Shown one piece after another: positions 35,556 through 50,500 of a DNA stretch of 64,000 nt. The position numbers and the translations under genes were made by a program. The notes beneath the pieces are model-generated. The model ran no database searches and was not told the origin of the DNA. It worked only from the letters and a program-made list of their open reading frames with translations. Origin of the DNA: Berberis thunbergii (taxonomy: Eukaryota > Streptophyta > Magnoliopsida > Ranunculales > Berberidaceae); the NCBI GenBank assembly GCA_003290165.1, contig QNQO01000685.1, positions 434,001 through 498,000 on the forward strand, read 5' to 3'. Within the stretch, counting starts at the first letter, position 1. The number at the start of each line of letters is the position of its first letter.

Positions 35556-38500
35556 CTAGACAGTTGATCAAGATTTAAAAAAGTATTATAAGGGTTGTAT
35601 AATGATACTTCACGCAATAGGAACATTAACTCTATTTATCTAAGAAGTAAGAATACCTTTATATTGGATCGATTTGCTGACTGAGTAACAGAATTAGGCG
35701 GACTGCGTACATTGAACCCAACTATGCATGCTCCACAAGCTTCTGCTACATCCACGTCGGACTGTGAAATAGGGCCAACTCCAACATGAACTATATTCAC
35801 AAAAACCTGCAATTAAAATTTGAAAGATGAAATCTCAAGAAAGTGCTCTAGCAATCACAAACAAAAGACTTCCACAAAGAAAAAGAAAAGATAATATTTT
35901 TCCTGGCTACTTCCACAGTTCATCATGACATTTCTTCAGAACCGAAAACCCAGGTTAATAAATATACCCAGTTCAAAGACAATAAATAACAGAAAATGTT
36001 ACCACCCTCAAAGTAGATGACTAGAAAGTTAGGATTGGACTTTACGATAATGCAAAAGATGTTTTCTCACACACTACGTATTGGCATTAATAAGAATACC
36101 TGAGGACTGTTCAGACTCTTCAATGCATCTGTAACTGCTTGAACTGTGCCCTGTACATCAGCTTTGACTACTATTGGCAACTCAACTCTCAGAGGTGCAT
36201 CTTCTGAGTCATCCGTAATTTTCATCCTCCCTTCATCAATCTGCATAAGTCTATTTTTTTCCAGTTTCTTTTTCCGCCCCGCGCTCAACATCCTTGCTCT
36301 TTCCTCTGAACCTACAACTACTATGTCATCCCCAGCCATGGGAAGCCCCTTAAGCCCTTCAATCTCAATAGGCATTGAAGGCCGTGCCATATCCATCACC
36401 CTCCCAAGCATATTCCTGATAGCTCTTATCCTCCCCCACTGAGCACCAACTACTACATGTTGGCCACAAACTAAAGTCCCAGCCTTTACTATTGCAGTAG
36501 CCAAAGGGCCACGCCCTCTGTCAAGCCTTGCCTCCACAACATAAGCTTGAGCAGGCCCATCTACACGGGCTCTAAGCTCCATAAGCTCAGCCTGGAGAAG
36601 CAAGGCCTCCTCTAACTTATCCAATCCAAACTTACTGACTGCAGAGACTTCAACCACTTGGACATCTCCACCCATGTCCTCTAAAGGCAAGCCTTGAGAA
36701 CCAAGTTGAATCTTTACCCTTTCAGGATCTGCAGCTGGTTTATCACATTTGTTAATTGCAACCACAATCGGTACATTAGCATCTTTTGCATGTGACATGG
36801 CCTCCAGAGTTTGCGGCATTACACCATCATCGGCAGCTACAACAAGCACAACTAAATCTGTTACTGCAGCCCCTCTTGCCCGCATCGCACTAAATGCAGC
36901 ATGACCTGGGGTATCCAGGAAAGTGATTGAAGCTCCTGATGGCATACTGACAACAAAAGCACCAAGATGTTGTGTGATGCCACCCGCTTCCTTGGCAGCC
37001 ACTGATGTTTGACGCAGTGCATCTAAAAGAGAGGTTTTACCGTGATCAACATGACCCATGACTGTTACAACTGGCGGTCGTGGTTGGACATCTGCACCTT
37101 CATTGGAGTGTAACATTCTAACATTGACTCCAACTTCCTGCAGCATCCGTGTAAATTAGTGTCAAGGAGAACTATATTACACTAGTTACGAAAGAAATTG
37201 TCATCTAGAAGTAGATTGCATAATACTGTGTATACTGCAAATGAATTAGCATGCACATGGTTGAATAATTTTCAAGTTCATTTCAGAGTAAAGATTATTT
37301 ATAGTTTTCACACAGCATCAAACTGCATTTTCAGACCAAACATGTCCAGACTCCAGTTCATATATATATAACTTCTTTTTTTCTTCTGATAATTATGGAT
37401 TAGGGGAGACAAAAATGTTTAGTTACATTTTGAATAATCCCGTTTCACCATGACCACTACTATCTCACATTATGTTCACAAATGACATTGTAACTATATT
37501 ACCAGATTCAATAACAGAAAATCACTGTGGTTCCGAAAGGATAATAGGCTACTTGCAAGACCAATGAACCGATAACTTTTCAGACAAGTAAATAAATTTA
37601 TATATGGAAACCAACAGTGAAACCTAAAGACCCAAACTAATCAGATGATCATATAACCATTTAAATAAGATGATCTTAGAAAATCGTGTAATTAAATACA
37701 AATATTAGACAATCAACATTGGAGAAGATCTAACAAGAAGAAACAAAGAATTTCTAAGAAAATTTCTAAACATTGCATATTTTTAGTGTTCTTCTTTTAG
37801 GCTCCATTTGTTTCCCAGAAAACAAAATATTCAAGGAAAATAAAGATTCTAGAAAAAAAAAATTCAAGAATTTTTTTTTCCTAAAATATTTTCATGTTGT
37901 CTAATTGTTTCATGAAGATTCCATGATCAAATATTTGTATTTCGTGAAGGCAGTTTGAGTCAATTGTGGCAACAATGGTGGAGGTGGTGGTTGAATTCGT
38001 AGTCAATGTGGCGGTATGGTCAATGTTGCGATAATGGCGGTGGTGGTATTGGCAATGGTTGTGGTATGGTGGTGGTGCCGGCAATGAAGGTGGTTGTTAT
38101 GATGACAGTTGTGCAAACGATATGGTATGGTGATGGTGGCGGCAGTGGTTGTGAACTCTTGATTTGGTGGTGGTGGCGGCAGTAAAGGTGGTTGCAATTA
38201 TGGTAGTTGCAGCAATAGATATGGTACAGTGATGGTGGCGGTGGTCAGGAAGGTGGTAATGATGAGCATCGTGGTGGCGTTAGTTTTGGCGTGGTGGTGG
38301 TGGTGTAACAATGATGGTCGTGGTAGGGCAGTTGTAGTGGTTGTAGCGGTCATGGCGGCGGTTGTACTATGTAGGTGGTGCTATGGGTGGCGGTTGTGGT
38401 TGTAATATTGTGGTAGCGGTAGTGAGGTAGTGGAGTTGATCTGATGGATGCAAAAGTAAGATGACTAGTAGTGGTGGATATTGGAAATTTGAAATGGTAA

Positions 38501-41500
38501 GAATAAAAGCTAAGGAAAATCATGAAAAATCAACATCCCCATTGAAAATCAGGAAGTTGATTTTCCTCCCATGAGGCTCTTTTGGAATAATAGTTTTCCA
38601 AAGATTTATAATTCTCCGTGAAACAAAACCCTTTTAAATACTGAAAACATTCGAAAAAAAATTTCCATGAAACAAACAAAGCCTTGAGGAACTAGTGGAC
38701 TACAAAAGCTCCTAGTAGGCATCTTTAGAAAACATTATTCTACAAAAGCATTTCACAACTAAATAAAAGGAACATACCATTGCAATCAGCTCTGCAATAT
38801 CAATGCTGATAGGATCGAACTCCGATTCAAACTTTTCACCGACATTAACAAAGATGTCTTGAAGAACAGAAATCGGCTCACCCGTACGCTTTGCGAGCTC
38901 TATAATAGTCATGCCTTCAAAAATATCAATTGTTTTCTCAGGCATGAACTTCACATTTCTCTTTGGTTTAGGAGGCATATATGGAGCTTCAACAGGTGGT
39001 TGGGTTCTACTTTCCTTTTTTACATATTTCTCTCTCTTAGGAGCTTTTAGACCAAATGATTCATCATTTCTTTTCCTTGCAAATAAATTCGGGCTTGCGT
39101 GAAAACAACTGTAAAAAACCGAAAGAAGAGACACATCAAGTAGTTTTCCACATTCATAATAGCAAAGGGAGAGAAGCTTGACACCAAATATAAACCATAT
39201 TATATAGAATATAACACGTAGAAATTCAATCTCTCAATTCTAGCATTTTGATATTTTAATAAAGTTGGCATATTTATGCACTCACGGCTACATCCTAGTC
39301 TACATCCTTTTCAGTTGTAGTAAAAGTTAGATTTTAAGTACTTACTAGTACCTAAATTAATTTGCGTTAAATTTTCAACACTTGGACATATAATTCAATG
39401 TCATCTACGTGAGTGAAAATTATAAAATTAAAAAATAAAATAAAATAAAAAATAAGCTAGATAAACTAAAATACTAGTAGTCAAGGCTAGTCAGTCGGAA
39501 GCATTCAAAATGGGTTCAACTTGCTGCTAAACTATAACTTTTGTGAACCACCGACACGTGTGAAAGTCTGTTGAAGAAGATGAGAGCAGGTGGTGGTGTT
39601 CGTCAAAAAGATGGTGGTGTCACTCAGCAGAAATGGTAGTGTCGCAACGCAGCTACCATTAAAAAATATATATACCTAGCCTAAGCATGTGAAAACAACA
39701 CCATCACCGACAAGGTTTAAAAATCGTAATCGGGACTGAGGTGAAAACCTTTCATAAGGCGTGAAGCAAAAGTGAGGTGCAAATCTCATTTATATGTTAG
39801 AATCCAATGAATAAAAATGCTAAGAAGATAGTTAAAATCAAAACATAATCAATTCAAACAGAGTGTGTGTAATACACTATGTACTTGCAAATACATAGAA
39901 TATAATCATTGATTTGAGTACGTGTAATACACTATGTATTTGTACCAATATATAGAATATAATCATTGATTTCAATGTGTGTAATACACTATGAACTAAT
40001 CAACCATTGGTCTTTGAACAAAACACATAGAAGGTTCAAGTTGTTTTATTTTGTCGTGGAGCTGTGGAGGTATTTCTTAAAAAAGAGAGAGTAGAGAAGG
40101 AGAAAATGACCTCTAAAAAAAAACAAGCAAATGGAGTAGAAGAGTGTTTGTTGTTATTTCGTCTTTCTCTTCTATTATGTTGTTTTTGTTTCTCTCTCTT
40201 CCCCGTTGCTTCTCTTTCTGGGTCAAAATTAGGGTAAGGGTTGAAGTTGGTTTGTTTTTTTAAACGCCTACTGAATATGAGCCCCAATGTCATCATTTAT
40301 TAAGGCTTGTGCCTCACTACGCGTCACATCCTATGCCTCAATCATATGAGGCTATGGCCTCATGCCTCACTCATATGAGGCTATGGCCTCATCAACCTGC
40401 ACAGAGGTCTGCCTTGATTTGTTGGAGGACCATTTGACCACCATAAACCTAAAACACCCTTTCCCTGAACTCCTCTAGACTTGTTGGAGGACTTTACCTA
40501 AAAACTCTATTTTATTATTTATTAAGGCTTATGCCTCACTACGCATCACATCCTACGCCTCACTCAGTCACTCATATGAGGCTATGGCCTTATCAACCTG
40601 CACTGAGGTATGCCTTGATTCGTTGGAGAACCATCTGACCACCATAAACCTAAAACATCCTTTCCCTAAACTCCTCTAGACTTGTTGGAGGACTTTACCA
40701 AAAAAACTATATTTTATTTATTTATTTGTGTGTAGCGTATAGGGGTGGGTACGATTCGGTATGGGGTCATATAGGTCCCATTCTCATAATATTTATTCAA
40801 TTTTAATAGGTATTAAAAAAAATTTGAAATTGGTGCCATATCGATCGGTAGGGTACAAGACAGTCGCTACCATACCAAACTATCATCAACAAAAGGTAAT
40901 TGTCACTATAATACAATACAAGCAAGAGCAAACATTTGACTTTTGGTTTATGTCAATCACATGAATAATCACCTTTGATGCTACATTCCATTTAACTTGC
41001 AAATAATATTTATTAAATATTATACTTCATATTAAAATATAAAAAATGCACGACTCAACTTGATAATTTGTTTGGTTTTTAAAAAACTAGAACCAGAATC
41101 TTACCGATCTTCAATTCCATTATTGATAGAACATTAGCATAGTAAATAGTATTTTACTTATTAATAAGTGGATTGGACCCAACATTATAGAATTAGGGCT
41201 TTGCTTTTATATTTAGAGTAAGGGTTTTCTAATTAAAGTAGGGTTACGGTTAATTTGCTTGATAGTCAAGTTTAGTATAGTTATAAAATAGAGATTGTAT
41301 GATTGAATATTCAGATTGAATGGAAGATTAATTTAGTTTCTCAAAAGCTAATAGTTTGTGTTAGTTATTTTTTGCTGCCAAGAATATCAATACTATCAAT
41401 TAGAATCAGAACATCGTTCGCTCCTGAAGAAGATGGTGACTAAAAAACCAAAAGGAAGAAGAGAAGAGAGTCGTGAAGGAAACTATTAAGAGGTTGCAAG

Positions 41501-44500
41501 GACTGACCTCTCAAACATCCCTTAACACGGTTATTGGGCAAATGTAATAGAAAGAAGAGAAGGAACAAAAGACGATGAAGATGACGAAAAAACTGGTGAA
41601 GGAAAAGGTCGAAATCACCATGGATATGATTGGAAAACCACCTGATAGCGCTTCCTTTGCACTAAATCAACAAGGGGATGCAACCCAACCGGGTGCGCCC
41701 GCCTACAGCACTGCCGAACAATGACAGCCAAACCATGCGCATCCTTGCGCCACCCACTAATGGCGTGGGTCGTTGGGTGGATCTTTTGTACCCTCTTTGA
41801 TGCCTGCTTTTGGGGGATTTTTACCAACCGTTGCAGAGTTTTGTTAATCCCTTGGGTCCATACTCCCTTCCATACAATCCCCAACACCCATACACTATAC
41901 CGCCGTATTCCATGCCTCTATCCTGACCTTTCTGCTTCTCGCTAATAAGCCCATTGCACTACCCATCCCCTTTGTCTTACCCACCATCCATCCATACCGC
42001 CCCACAACTTGATTTTGATCCCACTACCAAGAACCTAACAGAAAGAGTTGTTGGAGAAGGTGTTCTTGCCAAATATTCCAAAGAAACTAGATGATAAGTG
42101 TTTAGTTAAATCCGCACCTACCCCAATTCGACAGAAAGGAAGGAGTGCATCAGAAACTTAACAAGGATGATATCACTTATTGGTTGAAAAGTGAAAACAG
42201 AAGTGAAGTCTAACCTAGTGCACCCTAAGGATCATCTAGGTAGTTTTCAATCGGCTACTCCACCTCGTGCGCCTCTGCATCATGCCCAAGGGAGAGGACG
42301 AAAATGTGGCAGAAGCGTTGGACAATTTTGCCAAGAACCTAAGTAGAAACTTTCAGAATCAGCCACCTCAGGGAGGTAATTTTCGTGGTAATGCCCCTCA
42401 CCAACCCTTGTGCATTTAAATCGCTTTGCCTCTTTGAACAATGGTGATTTTGATGATGAGTTTGAGGCTCCTGGTATCACCAATATGGAAACATTCCTTC
42501 GTATTTAGAGCGTGTTCAACATGGTGAAATTAAGTTGTATATACCAATTTACAATGGCAAGGGTGGAAGAGACATTTTTATAGATTGGGCTAATGAAATT
42601 AACAAGGCCTTGGAGTGCAAGAATTTATCTGGTATTAAGGCAATTTGTTTCCTTGGGTCGCAACTAAGCTCATGGGATATCACATGGTGGACTGATATTT
42701 GTAAAGAGCGTGAAATGACGAATTTGGCTCCTATTCGTCCTTGACCTGTGTTGCAGAGTATGATACATGATTCTTTTCTACCTAATGACTATAAGCAAAC
42801 TTTATTTTGATTCTTTTCTACCTAATGACTATAAGCAAACTTTATTTAGCAGGTTGCATGGGCTGACACAAGGTTCTTCCATTTTTAAGTACACAGAAGA
42901 GTTTCATTTACTTTGTAGCAGGTTGAGGCCTCTAAACAGAAGAGCGGAAGTCGTACAAGTATATAAATGGGTTAGTATGATTTACAAAAGGAACTTGCAT
43001 TTGGTAAATTTGAAAACAAAGTCAGAAGTTGAGAATGTTCCTTTTGTAAATTTGAAAACCAAGTCAGAAACTGCTAAGCGACCTCATCTTGTTTCCTGGA
43101 AGTGTCAAACCAGTTTCCACACCACCACATCTGTTCGTAGCCACTACTTAGCCCCAATATTTGGTGTACTACAGTCAAGTAGGTCATTTTTTGTGCAATT
43201 GTCTAAAGAACAAGATCACATTGTCAACGAAAGGCGAAACAATTCTAGATGAGATCGCACTTGAGGAGGCTGCAGAGATGGTAGAAGAGCATATTTCATT
43301 AGTTGCTAATGGAGGTACTTCTTCGACTTAAGCTCGAGGATAAGCTTTTTTTTTTAAGGAGAGATTGATAAAAATTAGAATGACAAATAATATTTTATTT
43401 ATTAATAAGTGGGCTGGATCCAACAATATAGTATTAGGGATTTGTTTTCATATTTAGAAAAAGGATTTTCTAATTCAAATAGGGTTAGGGTTAGTTTGTT
43501 TGAAAGTCAAGTTTAGCATAGTTTAAAAAATATATAGTATGATCGACTATTCAAAAAAAATTCCTTAACCCCTCCCACTCCAAATATCGCCGACAGGGTT
43601 CGAACCATGGACTTATGATACCATCCGCCATAACCCTACCAACTGAGCTGATACCCATTGGCATTGAATAAATGGAAGATTAGTTCAGTTTCTCAATAGC
43701 TAGAAGCTTTTGGTTGTCATTTTGCCAATAATACCACTTATCAAAAAATTCGATACATGATAGGATCAGGACGGTAAGGTACAAAATGGGAATGCTTTCG
43801 AATTTCCGGTATGAAACGCCTACTCCTAGTACCATATACCATATACCATTTATAAGACTTGGCAAAAGGCGAGAAAAAAATACAATAGAAATAACCCAAG
43901 AACACAACCCACACAAAGGCCATTTGATCATTAGCCCACCTAAACCAACGAAAAACTAATATTTGATCGTCCGAGTTTCTAAAATATTTCTAGAATTCTA
44001 GGACAAAAAAATGGTGAGAAATTTGGTAATCAATAATTCACTTCTAACTTTGAACTTTTAGGCTTCCAATTGTCACATAAATTGATGTATTTTGGATTAG
44101 ATCACTCGCGTAGAGTGTAGATCTAAAGCTTAATTGATGTATTTTGGAATGACCATTGGCCTAGAGTGTAGATCTAAAGTTATGTAATAACCAAGGATAC
44201 TTTGTTCGCACACACACAAATAAAATAAAATAAAATAAAAACTTGTTGACACCCATCGGATACTCCATGCTTACATAAACTTTTTCGCGTATCTTTTAAA
44301 AAATTTATTTGTTACAAATATTATAATTAAGCATATTATGGAACTGTACCTGTGTAGTAATATTGACATACAAGTGAATGATTATGACTAATAATTCAAA
44401 ACTTATTGCTAAAAAAGTAAAATAATTCTAAATTGTACACAACTATCATTTTTGGCCACGTGGCCACATGTGACAGCTTGTATGTTGGATAGTAATACCC

Positions 44501-47500
44501 ATGTCCGGGTCATCGTTAAATAGATCTAAAGCAGTGAAAGAGAAATCTTCTGGACTTGAGAATTCGGGATTTAGCAAGGTGAGGTAAAACCCAATCTAAC
44601 ACTTTCTCACTTTTCATTTATTATAGGTGGATTTTCTATGCATATAGTGGATTGAGAATTTTACCAGGTTAAACAATTAGTCGCTTCCATGTGAAACTGA
44701 ATGTGTTGATTAATTCTTTGTATCCAGAAATTACTTGTATTGTCAGAATTGTATCTCATCTATTAGGCCTGGTTAACATTTACACAAAAAGTCTTTTTAC
44801 CTTCCCCTCTTTAAGCTGACATACTTGGGAGAATTTACAGTGTTTTTAGAGAATAGAGGAACAAAAAAAAGACAAAAAAGGGAAATGATTCCAATGAAGA
44901 TGCAAATGGGGATGGTTTCCTACAATTTAAGAGTTGATACTTGATACTGTATAAAAGGTTTTTGACCTATTGTAAAGTAATTAGTATTTTACAACTTAAT
45001 TTTTTATCAATAAAAAGAAACGAGCTACACGTGAGTGATAAAATCACTTAGACAAGAATAACCAACAAAACTCAACCCCTATTATAGACTGAAAAAGAGT
45101 AGCCCAATCAAACATAGACATGAAAATCAATGCCACTAAGCACTCCCTAGGTGATTTCCCAAAGTCAGACCAAAGATCTATGCAGTTAATAACGGATTAT
45201 AACGCCAAAATAACTCGTAACAGCCTCGAGGCGCTAAGTTTTTTCATAAAACGTTAGGGTATAACGGATGGCGTTATAACAGCATATACCGGCCGTTATT
45301 TTAATAAAACGTTTTTTTATATCGCCATTATAACGTATCGGTAAATAATTTCTTTTTTACTAAACCTCGATTGCAGATCTGATAGAAAGTTAGAAACGAA
45401 ATAGAAGAAGGGAAACGAAGAACAGAGGAACGAAGGAAGAACCCAATCCGCCAGTCGATCGAGCCTGCTACAGTGCTACCCTAGTCGATCAAGCCCCGAT
45501 CGAACAGAGAAGAAGGGAAGAGAAAGGAAGAACCCTAATCGAACGAACTTGCTTCTCTTTTGCTTTGCTTCTGTTCATTCTTCTCTTTTGTTTTGTTTTT
45601 GTTCCTTCTTCTGTTTTGCTTTGCTTCGATCAATCTGTAAGTTACTAAGTTTGTTTTGCTGCGTCTCTTTTGCTTAGCTTCTTCTGTTTTGTTTATGTTC
45701 CTTCTTCTCTTGTGTTTTGCTTTGATTTGCTTCTTCAATCTAACGACAGATTTGCTAATTTTGATTTGCTTTGCTTTGTTTTGCTTCTTCATTCTAATTT
45801 GCTTTTGCACAACTTATTAATTACATACTTGTAAGTTATTATTTTTATGTTTAGTGATCAATTTATTTTGTGTATGATAGATATTTTGCGATCTTTGTAA
45901 GCTTCCTTTCTTTAAATATTTATTTACCTGAAACAAATATGAACAATAATTAGTATTTAGTTTCAAGTTTATTGGCATTATTGGCAAACTAGCAGTAACA
46001 AATTTATATTTAGTGATTTATTTTTTGACTCGATAGTCTATAATACATTAATATACTTAGTGGGGGTATAAAAATATATTTTAAAAAATAATTCGTTATA
46101 TCTCGATATAATCCGTTATAACTTATAACGCTCCTAGACCGTTATGGGTCCGTTATCCGTATTAACTGCATAGCCAGAGATATGATCTTATTGCATAACA
46201 TGTCCTCATCCTTTTTTTTCCTCCACTGGGATACTGTTCTTTCTCTTCCTCCAGATGATCAAGAGACTTTGAGCCATGGGAAGGTGAGTCACTGAGTATT
46301 GACTTGGCTATAAAGGGATTGTCATAATAGATAACGAAAAGAAAATGATAATTGATAAGAGAAAGGACAGGAAATAAAAATAGATGATCAATAAATTCGC
46401 TGTGCCTCACAAAAGGCACACTCTTCTGATAACTTTTTGGTGTATGGTACTCTCAGCTTTTCACCATATTTTGGTATTCATTTGACTATATCAATAATGA
46501 TCTGTTATTATTGATATATGCTTAAAATAAGTCTTATTATGTCTTTGCTATGCTTTAATATATACCATACATTTTTAGATTTATAACTTTCTTCGCATCT
46601 TATCTTCTATAATGATCTGTTAAATTTAAGTTTTCAATACATGACACATGTTTCGATAACTATGTTGGTATCCTACATTAATCATAAAAATAAAAATAAA
46701 AAATCAAGAAATGATGATGACGAATATCCTACAAGAGTGCTTCTTAATTTTGTATAATCACAGTTAAAAAAAGACCTACAATGCCAATGAGAAGAAGGAA
46801 AAAAAGGGCAAGTGAAATGGATGGCTGACCGAATAAGATGTTTGGTAGAAATCGTGTTGCCTTCAAGTGCTGGCCTACTATCAAATCCTGCATCACAAAT
46901 ATGTTTTTATCAATAAACAGCAGGAATTCTTATTAAAGAAAAGTGAGTAAAGAGTTACCTCATCATGGAAACCCTTTTTATCAGAAAAACAGCAGATAGC
47001 ATTGAACCAAGCAGAAAGAAAAGGATTACACTAGTGATTGAGGAGATCAACCAGCCGAGGAAAAACTCAAATTACAACCAACTATAAGTAGAAAATGTTT
47101 GCCCAATTGAAAATACACATGGAAACTCTGATCGGTAATGATGCCCCAAGAGACTCCCCACTGCCAAAGGAGAGAATTGACGGAGTAGGTGAGGGAGGAG
47201 ATGTCCTTATTTTGGTTTTTAAAGATTCTATTATTTCTCTCTTTCCACACGATTCAGAGAGTAGCTAAGATGACCCTTCACAAAGAGTAGCTAAGATGAC
47301 CAACGCCTTATAAATACAATCCTTATAATTAACTTATTTTGTAATCAAACCCACCACACACCCCTCCCCACAAAACACACAAAAAAAAATTCCAAAAATA
47401 TTCAATTGAGGATGACCAGATGCAGTTCAGTCTTGACTTGGAATAGAACCCCACAACCTAAAGGTTGCAAAGCAACCCAAGATTTGAAACTAAATACTAA

Positions 47501-50500
47501 GCAATCATGTGGTAAACCTTTATTACAAAAACACAACAATTTTAAGATTGGGCTGGGAAAGATTCAGAGTCATCTTAACACATAAACTAGGATCCCATAT
47601 TGTAATTATTGCCACAGTAAAGGCTCTAAAGAGGAGAGTACAACTCATTATCACAAGAATTTTGATTTTTTTTCCTAGAAATAAGGTAAATTTTCATCTC
47701 GAACTAGAAAAGAGAATAAAGATACAAATGGAAGGTCCTAAAGCCTCACAAGATGCTCCATGGGTAGCAAGGCTTCCAAGGAGTACTCCATAAATTCAGA
47801 GCATAACCCAAAATTGAAAAATCTACAGCCACCATTTAGTAGGAAACATCATCAAAACTGATGTGAAGGATTACATCTTTGTTTAGCGTGAGAGAGAGAG
47901 AACTATGGAATAATTGAACGTTCACAAGGAGCTCAGGGTGATGTGAAGGATCTACCAACGAGGAATATGGCAGAACAGTGTGATGGAACAGACCTGAAAT
48001 GTCAAACTTTTGATCAGAAAACAGAGTCAGTGGCCTTTGGAATTGACCAGGCCCCGATTGATCGAGACATACTGGAATAGCCAGATCAAACCAAATATTC
48101 ATAGATTGATCTAGTAACCTCCTGACCAGCCTATATCAATCTTAAACATTTCCTGGTTGATCTTAAATATAGCAGTTTTAAGTTGCTTGGACAACTTTGG
48201 CCCTCTATGCATCTCGAACGAGTTGGGAAAGTATGGTATTTCTATATATGCTTCTAGAGGGTATAAATAAAGCTACATGATCCCATTTGTAAGTTGATTG
48301 ATTCATGTAGTTGAAAGAATAACTTAAAGAAGAGAGGTTTCTCTTTGATTTCTCTACCAAGGTTCTAGTAAATATCCAGGTTTTAAGATTGTAATCAAGC
48401 TCGCTTGAAGGCCTTGCTAAGCTTCACTAAAGATTCAATTGGCGAAAGGTAAAGTTACCTTAGCTTCAATTTCTTTTCCCTTGAAGGCCTTGCTAATCAT
48501 CTAATGATTCATTAGGAGAAAGGTAAATTTCTAGGTTATGCCTTCTGCTCTAAAACTACTCTAGAGAAAACAAATAAAACTGCTGAAAATCAAAACTGAA
48601 ATTGAAACCTGATAAAACCAAATAAACTCTTCTTCCAATCGAACGAATTCTACCTGTAATCTTATTAATAACAGAACTAGGCTTGTAAAGCAAGCCAGTG
48701 AAACCCTAAAACCAAACTAACTATGAGCTCACTTACGCTAACCCGACTTATTACATAAAATAAATAAATTACTACTTGGCTTGAATGTTCACTTAACATC
48801 AATGGGTTACCTTAGTAATTTGGTTGATTCATCAAGCTCTTAATGAAACTTTCATATCTTTCTACTAGAAATAGGTTTCTGTCATGAACTAATCAACTCT
48901 CCCAAAAGCCCGAGTTGTCCAGGAGGGAAAGGTTAATTACATGACCTAGGATCGTGACATTCCACCACGCTTCCAATGTCGACGTCCTCGTCAGCCTACT
49001 CTATCGACACTGGCCCAATGGTAGCTCCCTTTTTTTCCTTTTTTAGGGTAGCTCCACCCACCTACCAATATTCAACAACTAAGCACATGCTAAATTATTT
49101 TAATTTAGCCTCTAGGTCACCTCTGCCAGGACTCAAACCTTGAATGTGGGGTTGCTCTAATACCAATTGTCATGAACTAACTCTTCCAAAAGCCGGAGCT
49201 GTCCAGGAGGGGAAAGTTAAATACATGACCTAGGATCGTGACAGTTTCTCATCTAAGTAGATCTAGCATCTCCTCCATCAAACCTTCTTGAACCACCTCG
49301 GCAGACCTACAAACTCTCATTTGCATCCTCCCAAAAATATCATGTGTTTCCTAACCTTCCACTTGAAAACCTAACCAAAAATCTCCATCATCTCAACAAC
49401 CTTGAATCCGCCACTTAATTGATAAAATGGCCCTTTAATTTTTATTTTGTGTAGTTGTTATTATCAGTATTTATTAGATCATGCAAGAAGGTTAATAATT
49501 CATGCCTAAAGGCTGCTTTGCAGTCCACGTGAGGTGAGAGATAATAGAACTATCGGAATACTAACAACGATGCACACCCAAAGACTAACTCAAGGTCATA
49601 GTCAACTAGCATCCATGTGCCATCAAGACTGAACTCAAAAGAAACTTTGAATAATTACACCTGTAAAATTCACTAAACGCTGCTAACAAGTTTCAAACCC
49701 AACACTTGCCACTAGAGGAAAGGGGTGTCGAAACAAATAAGTAAATAAGCTGGAGTTAGTTGACGAAGGTCAACGTTAGATATTTGATCCATGAATGTCC
49801 AAGTACATCTAAAACTTCTATTTACTCATTCGAAACCATAGAATTGGATCTCCTAATCACTTGGATGATAGGAAATAAGGAAGATTCCTTAAATCGCTTG
49901 ATTTCTCCCTCCTAATTAACTTGTGGTCGTGGATGTTGAATGCCTACTTAAGTTGCATGTGTTCAATGTCAAACATACTCTCTACCCTAATAAGCCACTA
50001 TAATACAAAGTTCTCATGCTGAAATATGAAGTGAATCCACACAACAAACAAGATCGAATGTTTGAAAGTGTGAAGTGAATTCATTCAGTAAATGAATCTG
50101 AATGAATTCCATTGCTTTCTCTTGAGGAATACTAAGATTAGGAAACTATTTTACAAAAAATGATTTATTCATTGAAAGGTGTGTCATGCTATTTACACCT
50201 TTCCCTTTTGACAATGCAATTTATCACTCTTTATGCGGTCACACGATATTCATAATGCTTTTTTCTTTGTGCTTTCTAGAAAGATAAGAAATTTCAGTCA
50301 GCATATGAAAATAAGACTTACTAAACAAGAAGGTTTGCCTAAGCATGGCTAATGAAAACAATTGTCCCACTTGAGATAAACCACTAATTTTCTCCCAAAT
50401 CTATCAATGAAGAAATTGTGAATTTGAATAACCCTCAATTGCACCTAACAGGAAGCTTTAATGCACCGACTCGCCAGAAAACCCCCGTATCACGTGATCA

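Noticed and set aside
36146..36442. 98-codon plus-strand open frame
   Set aside because: Exact antisense shadow of the IF-2 GTPase/domain II exon.
35121..37137. Bacterial or chloroplast origin of the IF-2 sequence
   Set aside because: Spliceosomal introns, a mitochondrial-type presequence and flanking plant repeats show it is nuclear; sequence features fit the mitochondrial rather than plastid IF-2 of plants.
43553..43664. A real tRNA gene
   Set aside because: Boxes are present but no acceptor stem or anticodon arm can be paired, and it ends in a SINE-type tail.
45535..45810. 91-codon minus-strand open frame rich in Lys and Asn
   Set aside because: Translation of 'ttgctttgcttc' simple repeats in the core of a hAT-like element.
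49000..49167. SINE B-box-like GGTTTGAGTCC near 49130
   Set aside because: It is internal to the TRIM and has no A-box partner; the TRIM explains the structure better.
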